A stretch of DNA of 6,315 nt from an uncultured Desulfovibrio sp. (GTDB lineage Bacteria > Desulfobacterota > Desulfovibrionia > Desulfovibrionales > Desulfovibrionaceae). A program made the translations under genes and the position numbers. Where the stretch lies: NCBI GenBank assembly GCA_900555975.1, contig USNI01000059.1:1-6315 (forward strand), written 5' to 3'. Shown in pieces: positions 1 through 5,373 of the stretch (positions are counted from its first letter, which is position 1; each line of letters begins with the position of its first letter). Under the pieces are notes generated by a model. The model was not told the origin of the DNA, did no database searches, and saw nothing but the letters and a program-made list of their open reading frames with translations.

Positions 1-1364
1 AGGCGGGTCAGAGAGGTAATATATCCCCCGCGCACGGTGGCTTGCAGGGTAAGGCGGTTGATAAAGGGGTAGATACCGCCTCCCCAGCGCCGGTGTAGCT
101 CGTCCGAATCGGCGCAGAACTCGTTCAGGAAGGAGAGAACGCCCCCCTCATAGGGGGTTCCGTCCTCCAGGTAGAGATCCGCCTCGTCCACGCGGAAGGT
201 GGAAGTCCCCGTCGAATTTGTCACCCGCCAGGTATCCTCCTCCACTTCATACATCCGGGCCTTGAAGCAGATGGGAGATCCACTGGCGCTCTCCGCCCTG
301 AAATCTTGCAGATCTCCGATGATATAATCCCCGTCCGGGGCAGGCTCCTCCGGGCTGAACCGGGCCTCCCGGGCGGTCAGAGCGGTGATTTTGCCCCCCG
401 TCACCTCCAGCTCCAGCACCGCCCCGGCGCCCCAATCCGGCCGGTTCAAGAAATGGCTCAGCTCTGTTTCCCCGCCGCCCAGAACCACATCCTCCGCCAC
501 AGGGAGGGAAATACCGGAGAATCCATCCGTGGTGGTGACGGTCATCGTATCGGGATCCATCGTCACACTCCTCAGAGAGAGTTCCCTGCCGCGCTTCCCG
601 GCCTCCTCCCAGTCTGTGGCGCTCATAGGAATGGCCCAGTAGGTGCCGTCGGGCAGCCCTGTATAGTGGGAGGCGGGGTGATCCGCCTTTTGCTCCCACT
701 GGCTCAGGGGATCCGGATCCAGTGGCAGGCTGGCGTCATGCCAGGTCAGCGCCGTGATCTCGCCGCCGACCACCTCCGCCTCCAGTACCATGGGCCAGTA
801 GGAGGAGAGTGCCGCCCACTGCAAAAAGCCATCCAGGCCGCTGTCGCCGTGGTTGCCCAGTGTCACGTCGTCCGCCACAGGGAGGCTCGTCTTCTCAGGC
901 GCCACGCGCAGAAGCGTCATGGTGTCTGTGTCCACCTCCACCAGGGAGAGGAGCAGCTCTATCCCCTCCTCCCCCGCCGTCCACCAGTCCGACAGGGACA
1001 GGGTGGCCCAGTAGGTGCCGTCGGCCAGATCTGGTTCCTTCACGGGATACTCTGGATACTCTGTTAGCCCATCAGGAGGAAAGACGGCGCGGCTGGTCAT
1101 AGCGGCGATTTTCCCATCTTCCATTTCCACTTCAAGCACTTGCTTTGCATAGGAGAGTGAGACCGACGTCTCTAAAAATTCTTTTATCCCCTGTTCCGCA
1201 TAGTTGCCCAAAATGACCTCCTCCGCCAGTGGGAAAACCAGAGTTTCACGTCCAACGTCCAGGAGCTCCATGGTTTTCCCGTCCACCTCCGCCATGTGCA
1301 CCGCCAGCCTTTCCAGCGGCTCCTGCCACTCCAGTTTCGCCGGTACCATCCAGTAGGTGCCGTC
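1..1364 (-). repeat. Four tandem extracellular domain repeats (DGTYW...GGxITALT) within the M56 protein
   Basis: After the last membrane helix the protein repeats one pattern. Units start at 1364, 1022, 650 and 335 (minus strand), so they are 114, 124 and 105 residues apart. Each of the first three opens with DGTYW. Each then carries a central motif: FPLAEEVILGN, LPVADDVTLGN or LPVAEDVVLGG. Each ends with an acidic strand and a GGxITALT-like turn: DGKIAAMT, GGEITALT or GGKITALT. The fourth opens with DGDYIIG and ends GGYITSLT at the window edge, with a more diverged middle. The repeats also show at DNA level. The stretches 632-652 and 1004-1024 are identical, and 636-656 is identical to 1350-1370. 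A second 15-base identity links 493-507 and 871-885. This suggests duplication within the gene. The unit is probably an all-beta sensor or binding domain, but I cannot assign a ligand. Confidence 0.8.
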
Positions 1365-1940
1365 GGGCAGGCTCTCCTCCGGCGCGCGGGACTGGCAGGC
1401 CACCAGGGGGCCGCCCAGCAGGGCGGCGCACAGCACCAGGAGCAGGGCGGCCCGGCCGGGCCGCTTGGCGGAGGCGTCCATCAGGGCGCGGAACCGCTCT
1501 TTCAGTCCCCGGGCGCCTCCGGCGAACTGGCTGGTCAGGGGGGCGGGCCGCCCCACGGGCACAAAGGAGAGCAGGGCCGCGCCGTACCGCCGCCGCCACT
1601 CCCCGTCCCGGCCGGCCAGCACGGCGGCGTCGCAGGCGATCTCCATGTCCCGCTCCGCCGCCCGGCGGAGCAGCCAGACCAGTGGGTTGAACCAGTGGAG
1701 GGCGCACACCCACAGCAGCAGGGCCTTGCGCCACAGGTCGCGGCGGCGGGCGTGCATGGCCTCATGGGCCAGGGCAAAGGCCCGCCGCTCCTCCTCCACC
1801 CCCTCGGGCAGGAGGATGCGGGGCCGCAGCAGGCCCGTCAGCGCCGGGGAGGACAGCAGAGCGCAGGCGTATACCGGCACCCCCTCATACGTCCCCGCCG
1901 TGGTGCACCACCGGGCCGTTCTCCGGCGGAAGGCGGCGAT
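1..1940 (-). CDS. M56-family (BlaR1/MecR1-type) membrane zinc metallopeptidase with repeated outer domains; both ends missing
   Basis: This open frame has no stop from about 1940 to the window edge, giving roughly 645 residues. Reading from the N-terminal side, it shows the SPALTGLLRP segment (about 1825-1853) that precedes the catalytic site in M56 proteins. The zinc motif HEAMH follows at 1752-1766, then WFNPLVW near 1675-1694, then MEIACD (1629-1646), whose Glu at 1641-1643 is the expected third zinc ligand about 41 residues on. A hydrophobic helix follows at about 1395-1451, and everything after it should lie outside the cell. M56 proteins of the BlaR1 type sense a ligand outside and cleave a partner repressor (BlaI/MecI type) inside. 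Here the outer part is not a penicillin-binding domain but repeated DGTYW units, so beta-lactam sensing should not be assumed. The two or three N-terminal membrane helices are absent because the sequence changes near 1940. The C-terminus runs out of the window, and no BlaI-type gene is visible. Confidence 0.85.
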   Translation of the reverse strand, partial: MAAFRRRTARWCTTAGTYEGVPVYACALLSSPALTGLLRPRILLPEGVEEERRAFALAHEAMHARRRDLWRKALLLWVCALHWFNPLVWLLRRAAERDMEIACDAAVLAGRDGEWRRRYGAALLSFVPVGRPAPLTSQFAGGARGLKERFRALMDASAKRPGRAALLLVLCAALLGGPLVACQSRAPEESLPDGTYWMVPAKLEWQEPLERLAVHMAEVDGKTMELLDVGRETLVFPLAEEVILGNYAEQGIKEFLETSVSLSYAKQVLEVEMEDGKIAAMTSRAVFPPDGLTEYPEYPVKEPDLADGTYWATLSLSDWWTAGEEGIELLLSLVEVDTDTMTLLRVAPEKTSLPVADDVTLGNHGDSGLDGFLQWAALSSYWPMVLEAEVVGGEITALTWHDASLPLDPDPLSQWEQKADHPASHYTGLPDGTYWAIPMSATDWEEAGKRGRELSLRSVTMDPDTMTVTTTDGFSGISLPVAEDVVLGGGETELSHFLNRPDWGAGAVLELEVTGGKITALTAREARFSPEEPAPDGDYIIGDLQDFRAESASGSPICFKARMYEVEEDTWRVTNSTGTSTFRVDEADLYLEDGTPYEGGVLSFLNEFCADSDELHRRWGGGIYPFINRLTLQATVRGGYITSLTR

Positions 1941-1955
1941 CAGGAAAGGATGGAC
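1925..1955. other. Probable junction between unrelated sequences (assembly chimera or insertion breakpoint)
   Basis: The M56 homology on the minus strand is convincing up to about FRRRTARW (roughly 1915-1940). Beyond that the frame stays open only because it lies codon-for-codon opposite a separate plus-strand gene starting at 1950 or 1959. That extension lacks the N-terminal membrane helices M56 proteins need. The plus-strand gene has its own ribosome binding site at 1942-1949, so the break probably lies just left of it. The left side reads as Firmicutes-like signalling and the right side as a proteobacterial phage late region. Misassembly, a chimeric clone, or phage insertion into an M56 gene would each fit. 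The exact base cannot be fixed by eye. Confidence 0.6.
1942..1949 (+). promoter_or_regulatory. Ribosome binding site of the small cysteine-rich gene
   Basis: AGGAAAGG ends 9 nt before the ATG at 1959. It directly abuts another in-frame ATG at 1950, which is too close to be used. The spacing therefore favours 1959 as the start. Confidence 0.5.
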
Positions 1956-1958
1956 CGC

Positions 1959-2165
1959 ATGGACGAAGAAAAGAAGAAAAAGTATCCCTGCCCCCACGGG
2001 GAGCGCGCCAATCTCGTGGTTCTGTGCCACAGGCCCTGCGAGGAGACCGGATGCCGGCCCACGGATCTGACGTACGAGAAGGATGCCTTCATAGTGACCG
2101 ACTACTGGTGCAGCCACTCCTGCCTGTGGTGGAAGGAGCACGGCGGGGAATTCGAAGCCAAATAA
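1959..2165 (+). CDS. Small cysteine-rich protein of unknown function (68 aa)
   Basis: I do not recognise this protein. It is short and hydrophilic, with a lysine/glutamate-rich start (MDEEKKKK). Six cysteines lie in three groups: CPH (Cys11), CHRPC followed by GC (Cys23, 27, 32), and WCSHSC (Cys51, 55). Histidines sit beside several of them (His13, 24, 53). The spacing is what one would expect of a small zinc-binding or redox-sensitive domain, but it matches no named zinc finger I can identify. There is no signal peptide and no membrane segment. The ATG at 1950 would add three residues; 1959 is preferred because of the Shine-Dalgarno spacing. It converges on the phage late operon, whose terminator lies about 190 bases downstream. 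It could be a phage-end gene or a host gene flanking the prophage. The opposite strand is open over its whole length, but the Cys/His pattern on this strand is the more protein-like reading. Confidence 0.6.
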   Translation: MDEEKKKKYPCPHGERANLVVLCHRPCEETGCRPTDLTYEKDAFIVTDYWCSHSCLWWKEHGGEFEAK

Positions 2166-2356
2166 GGGAGGCGGAGCGCGCCCGGACAGGTGCTTTCGCC
2201 CGGCCTCTGCAGGCGCGGACGTCTCCTGAACGCGCTCTCCCGCAGGGCCGGATGCCGCCGGACGCACGGACGGCAGACAAACGTCCGCCGTCCCGAAACC
2301 TTCAAGCATCACTTCAGCTTTTTGCGCGTCATGCCGCGCGGCAGAACGCACGGCAG
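2166..2356. other. Intergenic stretch between convergent genes, with one inverted repeat
   Basis: I see no convincing gene here. A 7-bp perfect inverted repeat, GGACGGC (2268-2274) and GCCGTCC (2287-2293), encloses a 12-base loop. It has no T-run directly after it on either strand, so it is not a standard intrinsic terminator. The nearest T-run, at about 2319-2323, is 25 bases away. It may be a weak terminator for the plus-strand gene or simply chance in GC-rich DNA. Confidence 0.35.
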
Positions 2357-2390
2357 AAAAAAGGCCCCGGCGCTCAGAAAGAACCGGGGC
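2357..2390 (-). terminator. Rho-independent terminator of the phage late operon
   Basis: Read on the minus strand, GCCCCGG (2390-2384) pairs perfectly with CCGGGGC (2370-2364) around a 13-base loop. One C follows and then six T (2362-2357). A GC-rich stem followed by a T-run is the classic intrinsic terminator. It lies about 75 bases beyond the last stop codon of the minus-strand operon and points the right way. There is no T-run on the plus-strand side, so it should act in one direction only. Confidence 0.85.
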
Positions 2391-2414
2391 ATGAGGGTAA
2401 CAAGGCCGTGCGTA

Positions 2415-2431
2415 TGCCGGGGCGGCCGGCA
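2415..2431. repeat. Short GC-rich hairpin upstream of the terminator
   Basis: TGCCGG (2415-2420) and CCGGCA (2426-2431) form a 6-bp stem with a 5-base loop in the 3' untranslated part of the operon, between the last stop (2464) and the terminator. It could stabilise the 3' end of the transcript. No T-run follows, so it is not a terminator itself. Confidence 0.35.
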
Positions 2432-2463
2432 CGTTCCTTTGTCCCTTACCTTTCAGACATGAA

Positions 2464-2703
2464 TCAGGTTCTCCCCCGCAGCTCCGGCGGCATCTGCATG
2501 CGGAGCCTCTCGCTCTCGTAGCTTTCCCGGCAATGATCGTTTTCCCAGAAGAAAAGCGCGTCCACCAGTCTGCGCGGCCAGTGGCGCACGCCGTCCCTGT
2601 GCCAGCGCCAGCAGCGGGAAGACAGCGTTTCATCCGGCCAGCCGCAGAGCACGGTGTTCAGAAGCTGATCTGCGCCCGTCAGCACGTTTTTGACATATGC
2701 CAC
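2464..2703 (-). CDS. Small conserved phage protein of unknown function (79 aa)
   Basis: The protein begins MAYVKNVLTGADQLLNTV and contains GWPDETLSSR (residues 21-30), the aromatic stretch FFWENDHC (51-58), and an end of the form ESERLRMQMPPELR. From memory, this pattern (a leucine-rich DQLLNT helix, a PDETLSSR loop, an FFW..HC..SY helix) belongs to a family of about 80-residue proteins common near the end of late regions in proteobacterial phages and prophages, where it has no established function. The start is a GTG: no in-frame ATG lies nearby, and GGGAGGA at 2710-2716 is well placed 6 nt upstream. The gene overlaps the end of the preceding membrane-protein gene by 25 nt, so the ribosome binding site lies inside that gene and translation is probably coupled. 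It is the last gene before the terminator. Confidence 0.8.
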   Translation of the reverse strand: MAYVKNVLTGADQLLNTVLCGWPDETLSSRCWRWHRDGVRHWPRRLVDALFFWENDHCRESYESERLRMQMPPELRGRT

Positions 2704-3623
2704 GACCGGTCCTCCCTTTTGGCGGCAATCGCCAGTCCCAGAATGAGGAGCGCAAAGGCCACGCGGTACGCGCCGGCGCGGCTCCACAGCTCGATGACGC
2801 CCATCTGCGCGAAGAGGCCCCAGAACGTGCACAGCGCAAGCGAGAGCGCGGTACCGGTCTTTCTGCCGCCGAACTCGTGCATGGCCACGGCTATGCTGTC
2901 GATGGTGGAACTTGTGACCGCAAGCACGGCGAAAAGCAGCAGCACGCGCATGAACGCCGTGAAGGGAAACTGCGCCATGAACAGCACCATCAGCATGTAC
3001 AGGCCGAAGAAGAAGCTCCCCCAGTAGAAGGCCGTGCCCCGTCCCGCCGCCTCGGCCCGCTGCCAGTGCTGCATGTCGCCTATGGGACCGGAAAGAAGTA
3101 TGCACGCGCTCCATGCGGCCCAGAGCAGATCGGCGCGGGAGCTCCGGGGAAACGAGATGCATGGAGCCTGCTCCGCCAGACCCATGCCGATGATGGCAAT
3201 CACGCAGACCATGACGACGGCCCATTGCCAGCAGTCCGTCCGGATGGAGGCCGCAAGACCGTGCCTGTACATGGCAAGGGTGAAGATCCAGCCCGTGGCG
3301 GCGGCCAGAGCATAGGCGCCATGCGCGCTCACGCCAAGATCGCACAGCACGGCGTGGATGATGTTCATCTGGATGATGAGGCAGAAGGCCTGAATGACAA
3401 GAGCCATGCCCCTGATCGCGCGATGCCCGAACATGCAGCGTCCGAGAAGACCGCTGCGGGTGAGCGCGCCGAAGAGCGTCAGCGCAAGCGTGTTGGCCGA
3501 AGCCCATACGGCCCATGCGCACAATCCCTTCTGCTGCGCGATCTGCATGCCCAGAATGAGCGAGGTGCCCCACGCCCACGACGCGGCCACGGACACCCCG
3601 GTCTTCACATCGTTCTTCGTCAT
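2679..3623 (-). CDS. Short sodium:solute symporter-like (LeuT-fold) integral membrane protein, 314 aa
   Basis: About ten hydrophobic helices can be picked out, at roughly residues 9-32, 34-56, 72-95, 101-120, 131-150, 163-182, 197-217, 220-247, 257-278 and 283-301. Several landmarks fit the sodium:solute symporter (SSS) family. The first helix begins SWAWGTSLILGMQIAQQKG. A GDMQHWQRAEAA motif (182-193) after helix 6 resembles the conserved QR(x)xAA segment. SSTIDS (238-243) in helix 8 matches the Ser/Thr-rich sodium-site (Na2) segment, as in the STADS stretch of PutP. Ten helices would be just the 5+5 core; usual SSS members have about 13 helices and 450-500 residues, so this is a reduced form. 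The start ATG overlaps the stop of the PP-loop gene as ATGA, with AGGA about 9 nt upstream. The substrate is unknown. Lying directly after a synthetase-like gene, it may move that enzyme's substrate or product, or act separately at the infected cell membrane. Confidence 0.6.
   Translation of the reverse strand: MTKNDVKTGVSVAASWAWGTSLILGMQIAQQKGLCAWAVWASANTLALTLFGALTRSGLLGRCMFGHRAIRGMALVIQAFCLIIQMNIIHAVLCDLGVSAHGAYALAAATGWIFTLAMYRHGLAASIRTDCWQWAVVMVCVIAIIGMGLAEQAPCISFPRSSRADLLWAAWSACILLSGPIGDMQHWQRAEAAGRGTAFYWGSFFFGLYMLMVLFMAQFPFTAFMRVLLLFAVLAVTSSTIDSIAVAMHEFGGRKTGTALSLALCTFWGLFAQMGVIELWSRAGAYRVAFALLILGLAIAAKREDRSWHMSKTC
2710..2716 (-). promoter_or_regulatory. Ribosome binding site that selects a GTG start
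   Basis: GGGAGGA on the minus strand, 6 nt before the GTG at 2703-2701. It lies inside the coding sequence of the preceding gene. It is the strongest Shine-Dalgarno match in the operon and decides the start of the 79-residue protein, which has no ATG. Confidence 0.7.
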
Positions 3624-4726
3624 GCCCTTTTCCTGTAGAAGCGCAGAAGGTTGCGCGTCATGACGCCGGAAAGGGAAAGCGCATCGAAAAGAGGCCTGCG
3701 CACGGACTCCCTGCGGAACACGATGCGCTCCGGCGTTTCCAGAAGCGCCGCGCGGGGACAGTACTTTTCCTCTTCGTGATAGCCCGCCCGCACCCAGGAG
3801 CGGATCTTGCCCTTGTTGCTTCTGTAGGCGGCGTCGTGATTGAAGGCGAAGATGTAGTCCTTCAGGGGAATCTTGTAATGCTGCGTATCCTGCTGCTCGT
3901 AGCGGTGAAGCACGTCGAAGTTCGACACGCTCCAGTCGTTGAAGTCCTGCGTGTCGTAGAAGTTTATCATGCGATGCGTCACCCGCCCCGAATAGAGCGC
4001 GTCGCTGTTCACCACGATGTCGTACTTCGTGGCGAAGTTCATGAACCAGGCCAGCTCTCCGAAGGTCTTCACGGGAAGGCTGTAATGGGAAAACGCCGCC
4101 TCCCACTGCTCCACGGCGGCATCGGTGCGGATGCCCGGCGTTTCCGCCACCCACTTCTTCCAGTCCAGATGATACCATTCCGGCCAGCGCTGGCTCACCG
4201 CGCTGCCGAAAAGCTGATCCGCCCCCCAGCCGGCGAGCGTATACCCCGTTTCCAGCAGACGTTCCTGCACGTCTTCTATCTCGTGGGGCAGGCAGCGCAC
4301 CATGTCGATGCCCGTGCCGCAGAGGTACGTCACGAACGCAGGATATTCGTCTTCCGTGGATTCGTTGAACACGACGTGCAGATGACGGAAATCCCCCTCC
4401 GCCGCCCTGAGCACGGCCATGGTCATGGCCGTGCTGTCCACGCCGCCGGAAAGAAGGATGTACAGATCCCTCTCCTCCTTTCGGATGCGCTCCACGATGC
4501 CGGCGGCGCGCTGGTCCATGAGATCGGCGAAGTTCGCCGTGCTGCCGGAAGAGGGAAACGGCAGCGCGTCCTCATGGAGACGCCAGCGGGAAAAGGCGTT
4601 CAGAAAGCCGAAGCGGTCGCGCAGCACGGGAAAGCCCGTTCGTGCGGCGTACACGGCCAGCGCGTCGTCATCGCTGAACGGAACGTCCACTCGCTGCGGA
4701 CGCACGGCAAAAAGGGCTCCGCTCAT
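3620..4726 (-). CDS. Asparagine-synthetase-like PP-loop ATP pyrophosphatase without a glutaminase domain, 368 aa
   Basis: LLSGGVDSTA (residues 91-100) is a textbook PP-loop, the ATP-binding SGG(V/L)DS motif of enzymes that activate a carboxyl or similar group by adenylation and release pyrophosphate. GWGADQLFG (166-174) matches the sGxGaDExfgG segment of the asparagine synthetase B C-terminal domain, with Gln in place of the usual Glu. A later basic stretch, YRSNKGKIRS (301-310), could help bind phosphate. The 90 residues before the PP-loop are too short for the Ntn-type glutaminase half of AsnB, and there is no Cys at position 2. It therefore cannot take ammonia from glutamine by the usual route and must use free ammonia, another amine, or a different acceptor. 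It overlaps the genes on both sides by 4 nt (ATGA), with GGGGAGG upstream. Other PP-loop enzymes (QueC-like, tRNA-modifying) are less likely because of the GADQLFG segment. The true substrate is unknown. Confidence 0.75.
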   Translation of the reverse strand: MSGALFAVRPQRVDVPFSDDDALAVYAARTGFPVLRDRFGFLNAFSRWRLHEDALPFPSSGSTANFADLMDQRAAGIVERIRKEERDLYILLSGGVDSTAMTMAVLRAAEGDFRHLHVVFNESTEDEYPAFVTYLCGTGIDMVRCLPHEIEDVQERLLETGYTLAGWGADQLFGSAVSQRWPEWYHLDWKKWVAETPGIRTDAAVEQWEAAFSHYSLPVKTFGELAWFMNFATKYDIVVNSDALYSGRVTHRMINFYDTQDFNDWSVSNFDVLHRYEQQDTQHYKIPLKDYIFAFNHDAAYRSNKGKIRSWVRAGYHEEEKYCPRAALLETPERIVFRRESVRRPLFDALSLSGVMTRNLLRFYRKRA

Positions 4727-5373
4727 GCCGCGCCCTCCCCGGCACTGCCGGAAGCGTCTGCGCCGCCCGTCTGTCCTTCATCCGCCGTCTCGAAGGTCAT
4801 GTACGTGAAGGCGATGGTCACGCCGTCCAGCTCTTCCACGCTTTCCGCGGATTCGATGGCCTCGCGCAGCGCCCATTTCTGCTCATAAAGATACGTGCCG
4901 TTCCGTGCGATTTCCTTCTGCAGCACCCTGAGCTGCTCCAGCGTCAGGGGCTGCATGAGATTGTCGTAGTCGCAGAAGGACACGGTCTGCTCCGGCTGAT
5001 CGGAAAGCAGCACCAGAAGCCCGTCCACGTCGCGGTAGGCCGTTTCATCGGCATCGGCACGGAAGCCCAGGGAGGAATCGATGAAGGCGCGGGCCGAGGC
5101 CTGCTCGAACTGCAGGGAAAGCATTTCGAGCTTTGCCGCGCGCCGGATCTCCAGCGTTTCCTCCGGCGTTTCCGGAAGCTGCGGAGCCTCGAAGTACGTG
5201 CCCCTCTCCGGACTGAACCGGATGACGTATCCCGCGCCCACGTCCTCCACGCCGGTCACGTCCAGCCAGTAGGTGGCGGGATCGAACAGGGAACAGAACT
5301 CCGTATATCCAAGATGGGACTGCCTGATGTCCCGTACCTTGCCGCCGTAGATGTCCGCATAGGTGTATGTCAT
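4723..5373 (-). CDS. DUF4376-like phage tail-associated protein, 216 aa
   Basis: The N-terminal 65 residues (MTYTYADIYGGKVRDI..., then DPATYWLDVTG and VIRFSPERGTYFEAP) resemble the short beta-rich leader often seen in tail-fibre-linked phage proteins. Residues about 75-185 look like DUF4376: a long helix starting RRAAKLEMLSLQFEQASARAF, a DVDGLLVLLSD segment, then LTLEQLRVLQKEIA and ALREAIESAESVEELDGV helices. DUF4376 proteins commonly sit directly after tail-fibre genes and are thought to be tail-fibre assembly factors or fibre-associated, though no activity is established. The C-terminus (about 186-216) is a Gly/Ala/Asp/Glu tail that is probably disordered. The start chosen is the ATG at 5373, which overlaps the fibre stop as ATGA with GAGAAGGA upstream. 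An ATA-like upstream extension to 5391 would only read back into the fibre gene. Confidence 0.65.
   Translation of the reverse strand: MTYTYADIYGGKVRDIRQSHLGYTEFCSLFDPATYWLDVTGVEDVGAGYVIRFSPERGTYFEAPQLPETPEETLEIRRAAKLEMLSLQFEQASARAFIDSSLGFRADADETAYRDVDGLLVLLSDQPEQTVSFCDYDNLMQPLTLEQLRVLQKEIARNGTYLYEQKWALREAIESAESVEELDGVTIAFTYMTFETADEGQTGGADASGSAGEGAA

Noticed and set aside
306..1067. 253-codon plus-strand open frame
   Set aside because: It lies opposite the repeat region of the M56 protein, and its own repeated segments (such as GPVGAVGQ) are just the reverse reading of the DGTYWA codons.
1..1364. DGTYW...GGKITALT units as FMN-binding (FMN_bind) domains
   Set aside because: The opening DGTY and closing DGKI turns look alike, but the middle lacks an evident flavin-attachment Ser/Thr motif, so the resemblance is too thin for a call.
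1395..1406. LVAC sequence resembling a lipoprotein lipobox
   Set aside because: It lies at the end of an internal membrane helix in the middle of the M56 protein, not after an N-terminal signal peptide.
1246..1734. 162-codon minus-strand frame rich in Arg, Gly, Pro and Ala
   Set aside because: It is a shifted frame of the M56 gene, whose correct frame carries HEAMH, WFNP and EIACD.
1925..1955. Mu-like phage right end inserted in the M56 gene
   Set aside because: No recognisable Mu-type terminal sequence or flanking target duplication can be seen with only one end in view. Kept only as an alternative for the junction.
1296..2165. Long plus-strand open frame ending with the small Cys-rich protein
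   Set aside because: Only the part from 1959 looks like a protein. The upstream part is the antisense of the M56 gene: low-complexity Gly/Pro/Gln/Arg with no motif.
2464..3579. 371-codon minus-strand frame across the symporter-like gene
   Set aside because: Only its last 79 codons, from the GTG at 2703, form the conserved phage protein. The rest is a His/Arg-rich shadow of the membrane-protein gene.
3776..4888. 370-codon plus-strand open frame
   Set aside because: Antisense to the PP-loop gene, which has clear catalytic motifs and coupled starts on the minus strand.
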